Source: Gordonia sp. (in: high G+C Gram-positive bacteria) (lineage in GTDB: Bacteria; Actinomycetota; Actinomycetes; Mycobacteriales; Mycobacteriaceae). From it: a stretch of 11,060 bases of DNA. Under the pieces are notes generated by a model that was not told the origin of the DNA, ran no database searches, and saw only the letters and a list, made by a program, of their open reading frames with translations. Both the position numbers and the translations under genes were made by a program. Each line of letters begins with the position of its first letter. Position 1 is the stretch's first letter. Below, piece by piece: positions 6,939 to 11,060 of the stretch. The stretch covers positions 1 through 11,060 of the forward strand of contig JASLJL010000361.1 of assembly GCA_030152405.1 (NCBI GenBank). The letters run 5' to 3'.

Positions 6939-7682
6939 CTAGGCGCCGGTGCGCGGATTGCGCGCGGAGATGAAGTAGCGGCGCCCGGTCGGATCGTCCA
7001 TCACGACGCGGTCGGCGTGCCGTTCGACGACCGTGGCGCCCCAGTCCTCGTGGCGCTCCACTTCGACGTCCAGATTGCTGGCGGCGACGTCGAGGTAGGC
7101 GGCGCCGAGACTGTCGTCGGACCGGACGAGCAGCACCTGAAGGGACAGATCCGGGTTGCGGGTCAGGGTGCGCCGGTTCAGCTCGCCGCGTTCAGTCTTT
7201 CTGGGGGCTTCCTGGCCGGTGAGCGCGGACCAGAAGGCAACCTCGGCGTCGAACTTGGCCGCGGGGACGTCGTAGCAGATCTGATCGATGATGCTGATCG
7301 TCCCGCCCGGCCAGCGGATCGGTCGGGCGCGACGCGTCTCGCCGGTCCATTCGACGAGGCAGAACCTGCCGCCCGCGGGGGACGCCATCACGCGATGCGT
7401 CCCGTAGTCGGCGAGCTCGCGGGCGCCGAGAGCGACAGCTTCAAGTGATGCGGCCGCGGGGTCGTCGACCGAGATGTCGAGGTGAGTGCCGCCGGGACCG
7501 GACTCGATGCGCTGCACGCGGAGGTGAGCGTCGCCGTTGAACGGATCGAGTGACGCGAACTCCTTCGAGGGTCCGCGCGGCGGGGAGACCGTGCTTCCGG
7601 AGATGGCACGCCAGAACGTGACTTCGGAGCCGAATTCGGCTGCGGGGAAGTCGAGGAACGCGGTCAACCAACGGACGTGCAC
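6939..7682 (-). CDS. VOC-superfamily (glyoxalase/bleomycin-resistance-like) protein, two tandem domains
   Basis: A 247-aa protein made of two similar halves (about 1-115 and 128-247) of the Glyoxalase_6 type. In half one AAEFGSEVTFWRAISG, GGTHLDISVDDP and ASPAGGRFCLVEW mark the fold. In half two AKFDAEVAFWSALTG, GAAYLDVAASN and DDPTGRRYFIS are the equivalents. Such proteins are metal-dependent enzymes or drug-binding proteins; I see no full set of metal ligands, so function is unknown. The GTG start is supported by a -10-like TAGAAT ending 6 nt upstream. It is a single gene, converging on the AlkZ-like gene with only 4 bp between the stops. Confidence 0.8.
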   Translation of the reverse strand: MHVRWLTAFLDFPAAEFGSEVTFWRAISGSTVSPPRGPSKEFASLDPFNGDAHLRVQRIESGPGGTHLDISVDDPAAASLEAVALGARELADYGTHRVMASPAGGRFCLVEWTGETRRARPIRWPGGTISIIDQICYDVPAAKFDAEVAFWSALTGQEAPRKTERGELNRRTLTRNPDLSLQVLLVRSDDSLGAAYLDVAASNLDVEVERHEDWGATVVERHADRVVMDDPTGRRYFISARNPRTGA

Positions 7683-7688
7683 GCGTCG

Positions 7689-7694
7689 ATTCTA
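7689..7694 (-). promoter_or_regulatory. -10 hexamer TAGAAT of a putative leaderless promoter (VOC gene)
   Basis: On the minus strand TAGAAT matches TATAAT at five of six positions and ends 6 nt before the GTG start. No Shine-Dalgarno is present. A small perfect hairpin (GCCTG/CAGGC, 7703-7715) covers part of the expected -35 area and could be a regulator site. Confidence 0.5.
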
Positions 7695-7948
7695 GAGGGG
7701 AAGCCTGCCTCAGGCGACGGCTGGCTAACTCACTCTAAAGTTTCAGTAGAGAGTTTTGTGCGGCGTGTTATCCCCAGGTTGTCCCCAACTGTGGATGTGG
7801 ATAACTGAATGAAATCTACTTGGCGGTAATGCATCCGGCGCGTGCCGATGGGGCGAATCGGGCGTGAAAACGAGATCGCGGTCACAGAAATCACCCCATT
7901 TTCCTAGGTCTATCCACAATTCCACAGGTTTGTCCACAGGGTGGCTGG

Positions 7949-7975
7949 AGGGTGTTGGTGAACTTCGAACACCCT
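7949..7975. repeat. Inverted repeat AGGGTGTT / AACACCCT
   Basis: Perfect 8-bp arms (7949-7956 and 7968-7975) around an 11-nt spacer. It lies just after the densest group of DnaA-like boxes. It may be a protein-binding site; nothing in it identifies the protein. Confidence 0.5.
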
Positions 7976-8010
7976 GTGAACCGACCGCCGAAGCGGGTCT
8001 GTGGAAATCG

Positions 8011-8028
8011 CTATGCAGGTCTGCATAG
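8011..8028. repeat. 18-bp palindrome CTATGCAG-GT-CTGCATAG (operator candidate)
   Basis: Perfect 8-bp arms with a 2-nt spacer, centred about 88 bp before the rhodanese start. The size and symmetry fit a dimeric regulator site. I do not recognise the regulator. Confidence 0.55.
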
Positions 8029-8094
8029 TTGCGGAGGTTGCTGAGAGTCGTCGAGTGCGGCACGAGCCCGACCACCCGAACTCGACAGGTGTGG

Positions 8095-8100
8095 AAAACT
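8095..8100 (+). promoter_or_regulatory. -10-like AAAACT of a putative leaderless rhodanese promoter
   Basis: AAAACT ends 7 nt before the GTG at 8108 and shares its first bases with a DnaA-like box (8090-8098). No -35 is evident at 17-18 nt and there is no Shine-Dalgarno. Confidence 0.3.
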
Positions 8101-8107
8101 GGTTTGC

Positions 8108-8446
8108 GTGAGCATGGGCGACATCGAGTCGGTAGGGGTCACCGAACTCCCCGACGACTTCACCGACGACCCGGACCGGATCCTCCTCGACGTCCGCGAG
8201 GGCTACGAGTGGGAGGAGGCGCATGTGCGCGGCGCCCTGCACATCCCGCTCGGCGAGGTGCCCGGTCGCATCGACGAGATCGATCTCGACCGGGAGCTGT
8301 TCGTCGTCTGCCGCACGAGCGGGCGGTCGTACCGGATCATGGAGTATCTGCTCAACCGGGGCATCGACGGAACCGTCGTCACCGGTGGCATGGTCGCGTG
8401 GATCGGCGCCGACAAGCCGGTCGACACCGGCTCGGACGCCCAGTGA
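8108..8446 (+). CDS. Single-domain rhodanese-like sulfurtransferase
   Basis: A 112-aa protein that is one rhodanese domain: ILLDVREGYEWEEAHVRGALHIPLGEV (residues 25-51) and the active-site loop VVCRTSGRS with catalytic C68, then GGMVAWIGADKPV. Rhodaneses carry a persulfide on this cysteine and hand sulfur to acceptors, or take part in redox signalling; the acceptor here is unknown. The GTG at 8108 is chosen because a -10-like hexamer lies 7 nt before it; an ATG at 8114 would remove only two residues and cannot be excluded. The stop overlaps the next GTG by 4 nt (GTGA), so it heads a tight operon with the DUF4328 and GDPD genes. Confidence 0.88.
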   Translation: MSMGDIESVGVTELPDDFTDDPDRILLDVREGYEWEEAHVRGALHIPLGEVPGRIDEIDLDRELFVVCRTSGRSYRIMEYLLNRGIDGTVVTGGMVAWIGADKPVDTGSDAQ

Positions 8447-9390
8447 GCGCCCCGGTGAATCTCGACATCTGCCCGTCCTGCCGCATTCAGGCGCCGCATC
8501 GTGAGGGGCGGACCGTGTGCCCCCGGTGCGGCGGAGCGCTGGTGCAGTCGGCGCCTGCTCGCCCCGCGCCTGCCCGGCCCGCACCGATCCGACGGCCCGC
8601 ATTGCGGTGGACGGCGCACCGGCCCGCCGAGGCGATGCCGCAGCGGAAGCCGCCACGCTCCCCGGCCCCGGGGCCGACACCGTCGTACGCCTACAACCCC
8701 GGGTGGGGACTCATCGACGCGCCGGCAGCACCGCGCGAGAGCACGGATGCGGTACCCGTCGCCACCGGCGCGTTGACCAGAGCGATGGAGCTCACCTGCA
8801 TGGTGCTCGGCGCGACCGCAGTGGTCCACGGGGTGCGCTACCTGATCGCCGTGATGAACCGGACGCGTCCGATCGCCGCGTGGGTCGACTGGCTCAGCAG
8901 CATCGCGGTGCTCGTGTTCGGAGTCATGTCGCTCATCGCGGCCGTCGTCGTCATCGTGGCGTTCGGCAGGTGGGTGCGGGAGATCCGGCTGCGCGCGTAC
9001 GCCCGGTCGGGCTACCTCGACCCTCGGCCGACCTGGTTCGTGTTCGCCGCGACGGTGACACCGCTGGTGAACGTCGTCGGCGCGCCCTGGCTGCTGCAGG
9101 AGGCCGCACGCATGGACACCGGAGACGACGGACGCGCAGCACGTGTCCGGATTCGTCTGGCGGTGGCGTGGGCGCTGGTGAACGCGGTCGCCGTGTGGGC
9201 CCTGGTCTACCGGATCGTCGCGTGGCGCACGGGATCGCTCCAAGTCGACGCCGACGCACTCGCGCTCGTCACCCTCTCGTTCGCCGTGTCCGCGGTGTTC
9301 GCCCGCTGGGCCGTCACGAGAGTGGAGCGACTCGCCGGTGTGGCGGCCGACGACGACGCCCGACCGGTCCGACGAATGGTGGCCGCATGA
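8443..9390 (+). CDS. Zinc-ribbon DUF4328 multi-pass membrane protein
   Basis: A 315-aa protein. The N-terminus has a zinc-ribbon pattern CPSC...CPRC (C10, C13, C26, C29), followed by a Pro/Ala/Arg-rich linker (about 35-80, with repeats of PAPAR) and about five membrane segments near 116-138, 151-175, 196-216, 238-260 and 270-290. WFVFAATVTPLVNVVGAPWLLQE is typical of DUF4328. The GTG start overlaps the rhodanese stop by 4 nt; a second GTG at 8455 would still keep the zinc ribbon. Its own stop overlaps the GDPD start (ATGA). From memory, Mtb Rv3843c, a membrane protein beside glpQ1 (Rv3842c), is the likely counterpart. Function is unknown; it may anchor or sense for the neighbouring phosphodiesterase. 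Confidence 0.8.
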   Translation: MSAPVNLDICPSCRIQAPHREGRTVCPRCGGALVQSAPARPAPARPAPIRRPALRWTAHRPAEAMPQRKPPRSPAPGPTPSYAYNPGWGLIDAPAAPRESTDAVPVATGALTRAMELTCMVLGATAVVHGVRYLIAVMNRTRPIAAWVDWLSSIAVLVFGVMSLIAAVVVIVAFGRWVREIRLRAYARSGYLDPRPTWFVFAATVTPLVNVVGAPWLLQEAARMDTGDDGRAARVRIRLAVAWALVNAVAVWALVYRIVAWRTGSLQVDADALALVTLSFAVSAVFARWAVTRVERLAGVAADDDARPVRRMVAA

Positions 9391-10172
9391 CAACTCGAGA
9401 CGTCTCGCGGTCCGGCAAGCCCGCTGTCGTCGCTCATCGCGGCGCGTCGGGCGAGATGGCCGAACACACGCTGGCCGCCTACGAACTGGCGCTGCAGCAG
9501 GGATCCGACGGCCTCGAATGCGATGTGCGGCTGACCGCCGACCACGAACTCGTGTGCATCCACGATCGGACCATCGAGCGCACGTCGGACGGGCTCGGCG
9601 CAGTCAGCGAGATGACGCTGGCGCAGCTCCGCGAGCACGACTTCGGCTCATGGCACAGCGGCACACCGGCGAAGGTCCTCACCCTGCGCGAGCTGCTGAC
9701 GCTGACACTCGACTGGCACCGTCCGGTGCGCCTCTTCATCGAGACGAAGCATCCGGTCCGGTACGGCAGTCTCGTCGAGACCGCGTTGCTGGAGATGCTG
9801 CACGAGTTCGGGGTGGCGTCGCCGCCGTCCGCCGATCACAGTCGGGCCGTCGTGATCTCGTTCTCGTCGGCGGGCGTCTGGCGAATCCGGCGGAGCGCCC
9901 CGATCCTGCCGACGATCCTGCTCGGGGACACCGCGCGGATCATCGGCGGCACCGCGGCCACCGCGGTCGGCGCCACGGGCGTAGGCCCGTCGGTCGAGAC
10001 TCTGCGCCTGCATCCCGATCTCGTCGACCGTGCGGCGGCCGCGGGCCGCGTCACCTACTGCTGGACGGTGGACGAGAAGCCGGACGTTCAACTCTGCGCG
10101 GACCTCGGTGTCCGGTGGGTCGCCACCAACCACCCGGCCCGAGTCCGGGACTGGCTCGTCACCGTCGACTGA
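9387..10172 (+). CDS. glpQ1: Glycerophosphodiester phosphodiesterase (GDPD)
   Basis: A 261-aa enzyme expected to cleave glycerophosphodiesters to glycerol-3-phosphate and an alcohol, recycling deacylated phospholipids. The GDPD core is complete: AHRGASGEMAEHTLAAY with catalytic H17, GLECDVRLTADHELVCIHD with metal ligands E44 and D46 and catalytic H59, FIETK with E119 and K121, and the closing YCWTVDEK...GVRWVATNHP. No signal peptide or lipobox is seen, so it should be cytoplasmic, unlike periplasmic GlpQ enzymes. It starts inside the stop of the DUF4328 gene (ATGA), so the two are co-translated. The name follows the mycobacterial neighbour pattern, not a search. Confidence 0.92.
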   Translation: MTTRDVSRSGKPAVVAHRGASGEMAEHTLAAYELALQQGSDGLECDVRLTADHELVCIHDRTIERTSDGLGAVSEMTLAQLREHDFGSWHSGTPAKVLTLRELLTLTLDWHRPVRLFIETKHPVRYGSLVETALLEMLHEFGVASPPSADHSRAVVISFSSAGVWRIRRSAPILPTILLGDTARIIGGTAATAVGATGVGPSVETLRLHPDLVDRAAAAGRVTYCWTVDEKPDVQLCADLGVRWVATNHPARVRDWLVTVD

Positions 10173-10197
10173 CCGCGGCTCGACGCTCTGCGACACT
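10169..10197 (+). promoter_or_regulatory. Promoter CTGACC-17-GACACT of the DUF5926 gene
   Basis: CTGACC (10169-10174, overlapping the GDPD stop) and GACACT (10192-10197) are 17 nt apart. The -10 ends 7 nt before the ATG, so a leaderless transcript is possible. The hexamers match consensus at four and three positions. There is no Shine-Dalgarno. Confidence 0.4.
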
Positions 10198-10204
10198 GGT
10201 ACGC

Positions 10205-11060
10205 ATGGCAAAGAAGAGCAAGCGCGGCAGCGGCCCGCGTCCAGGTAGCAATCGCGCCGAGCGGGTGGCGGCACGCAAGGCCAGGCAGGCCGCCTCCCTG
10301 GAGGGGCCCAGCCGTCCGTTCGAGGGTCTCGCCGCCGAATGCGACCTCGTCGCGATGCGGTCGTTCATCGCCTCGGCCACCGCGCAGGTGACGTTCGCCG
10401 ACGGCTTCGGAGCCAAGCACGAAGCCGACTTCGCGACGGTCCTTCCGGGTGCCGTGTTCGCAGACGTCCGCGACCGGCCCGCCGGAGCGCAGGGCCTCGT
10501 CGCGCTCCAGACCGATCCCGAGCCCGCCGACCTGCGGGCGTCGCTGTCGGCGGCGCTGACCTGGGCGGGCAACGCCGAGCCCGGCGACGAGTACTCCGGC
10601 GAGGCCACCGACGTCGCTCTCACCGAGATCGTCGATCCGGCAGCGACCCTCGACGTGATCGTCTACGAGAACTTCGACTGGTGGTTCGCCGACGACACCG
10701 ACCTCGACCCGCAGGTCAAGGCGATGCTCGAACGCGCCAACGACACGATCCTCCCGACCGCCCGGCTCCATCCGACGAGCGGCGTCGGGGCGCCCTGGTG
10801 GGTCGACGCGGGTGAACGCGCTCACTTGCGCTGGGTGCGGCCCGAAGACGAGTCGTCGCTGATGAACGCCCTCGCTCGGGTCCACGCCGCCGGGTCGCTG
10901 ACGATGGGCGACGGCTCGCGATTCGCGGGATCGTTCCGCACCCACGGGCTCGTCGTCCCGGTGTTCGATCTCGACCGCGAAGCGCATCACGAGGAGTGGC
11001 ACGACGCGCTCGACGCCCTCGACACCGCACTGACCGAGGCGATCGCCGACACCTCTGACC
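10205..11060 (+). CDS. DUF5926-family protein, 3' partial
   Basis: The frame is open from the ATG at 10205 to the window edge (285 residues), so the stop lies beyond. The first ~32 residues are very basic (MAKKSKRGSGPRPGSNRAERVAARKARQ) and look nucleic-acid- or ribosome-binding. RPFEGLAAECDLVAMR (37-52), the FATVLPGAV region and YENFDWWF (154-161) are the marks by which I recognise DUF5926. The family is cytoplasmic, of unknown function, and is sometimes mislabelled as a SecA-related protein. No enzyme motif is evident. The total length is probably only slightly greater than shown. It lies 32 nt after the GDPD gene and may have its own promoter. Confidence 0.8.
   Translation, partial: MAKKSKRGSGPRPGSNRAERVAARKARQAASLEGPSRPFEGLAAECDLVAMRSFIASATAQVTFADGFGAKHEADFATVLPGAVFADVRDRPAGAQGLVALQTDPEPADLRASLSAALTWAGNAEPGDEYSGEATDVALTEIVDPAATLDVIVYENFDWWFADDTDLDPQVKAMLERANDTILPTARLHPTSGVGAPWWVDAGERAHLRWVRPEDESSLMNALARVHAAGSLTMGDGSRFAGSFRTHGLVVPVFDLDREAHHEEWHDALDALDTALTEAIADTSD

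Larger units (their letters stand above)
7768..8098. other. Cluster of DnaA-box-like 9-mers
   Basis: Perfect boxes: TTGTCCACA (7930-7938, plus) and TTATCCACA (7796-7804, minus). One change from TTATCCACA or TTGTCCACA: TTATCCCCA (7768-7776), TTGTCCCCA (7779-7787), CTATCCACA (7910-7918), and TTTTCCACA (minus, 8090-8098). Weaker: ACATCCACA (minus, 7790-7798), AATTCCACA (7918-7926), ATTTCCACA (minus, 8000-8008). The first two boxes repeat at 11 bp, about one helical turn. GTTATCCCCA (7767-7776) and TGTGGATAAC (7796-7805) also form a 9-of-10 inverted repeat. This may bind DnaA as a titration or regulatory site, or form an origin-like element; dnaA itself is not in the window. Confidence 0.65.
7683..8107. 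other. 425-bp non-coding region between divergent VOC and rhodanese genes
   Basis: No credible gene is seen on either strand. The region contains the two divergent promoters, a strip near 7725-7760 that is about 64% A+T in an otherwise very GC-rich window, a set of DnaA-box-like 9-mers, and two inverted repeats (7949-7975 and 8011-8028). It is far larger than other gaps here, the next largest being 142 bp. Confidence 0.8.

Noticed and set aside
7961..7980. Possible LexA/SOS box around TCGAAC
   Set aside because: Only one half-site (TCGAAC) is present; the partner GTTCGA at 4-nt spacing is missing.
7743..8075. Minus-strand frame of 110 codons in the large intergenic region
   Set aside because: Its composition is unlike a folded protein (many His, Pro, Ser), it has no ribosome binding site or homologous motif, and it runs through the DnaA-like boxes and palindromes.
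7768..8098. Calling this region the chromosomal origin oriC
   Set aside because: Actinobacterial oriC lies beside dnaA/dnaN, which are absent here; the boxes are fewer and more scattered than expected for an oriC of this group.
8540..8590. Short repeats in the DUF4328 gene as a DNA repeat element
   Set aside because: They encode a Pro-Ala-Arg linker (PAPAR repeats) and are explained by protein composition.
8203..9393. Minus-strand frame opposite the rhodanese and DUF4328 genes
   Set aside because: Low-complexity, His/Arg-rich translation opposing genes with clear domain motifs and overlapping starts.
10088..11002. Minus-strand frame of 304 codons opposite the DUF5926 gene
   Set aside because: The plus-strand frame is open to the window end and carries DUF5926 family motifs; the minus-strand product shows none.
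1..11060. CRISPR arrays, tRNA or rRNA genes, insertion sequences, phage genes
   Set aside because: No regular direct repeats, cloverleaf-type sequences, transposase or integrase motifs, or terminal inverted repeats with target duplications were seen.

Overview
The window is GC-rich with strong third-position G/C bias. Its gene content points to a mycolic-acid actinobacterium (order Mycobacteriales; Gordonia or a close relative is my best guess). The evidence is gene families I recognise from that group: an S-A-A' fused ECF transporter like Mtb Rv2326c/Rv2325c, a mycobacterial-type SodA, a membrane protein plus GlpQ1 pair like Rv3843c/Rv3842c, and a DUF5926 protein. These names come from memory; no search was run.

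Layout. (1) 1-2708, plus strand: an ECF importer, with an S-like membrane domain and two ATPases in one polypeptide (5' end cut by the window), followed by its EcfT partner. (2) 2823-4306, plus: an AraC-type HTH/DinB-like regulator overlapping by 4 nt (ATGA) a RibD_C/DHFR-like reductase. A strong bidirectional hairpin separates this pair from the convergent sodA. (3) 4370-6934: sodA (minus) is divergent from msrA (plus), which overlaps by 1 nt a winged-helix protein of the AlkZ/YcaQ glycosylase superfamily. (4) 6939-7682, minus: a two-domain VOC protein converging on the AlkZ-like gene with only 4 bp between stops. (5) 7683-8107: a 425-bp non-coding region with about nine DnaA-box-like 9-mers, an AT-rich strip and two inverted repeats. 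(6) 8108-11060, plus: rhodanese, zinc-ribbon/DUF4328 membrane protein and glycerophosphodiester phosphodiesterase, tightly overlapped, then a DUF5926 gene that runs off the window.

How it works together. Region 3 looks like oxidative and alkylation damage defence: superoxide removal, methionine sulfoxide repair and possibly base-lesion repair. Region 1 is micronutrient uptake with unknown substrate. Region 6 looks like an envelope/lipid-turnover operon with a sulfur-transfer protein at its head. Five genes have a -10-like hexamer ending 6-7 nt before the start codon and no clear Shine-Dalgarno, which suggests leaderless mRNAs. Three others (EcfT, the reductase and sodA) have recognisable ribosome binding sites.

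Most of the window is ordinary, well-conserved actinobacterial gene content. The signal most worth a second look is the DnaA-box-rich intergenic region at 7720-8107. It looks origin-like but does not lie next to dnaA or dnaN within this window.
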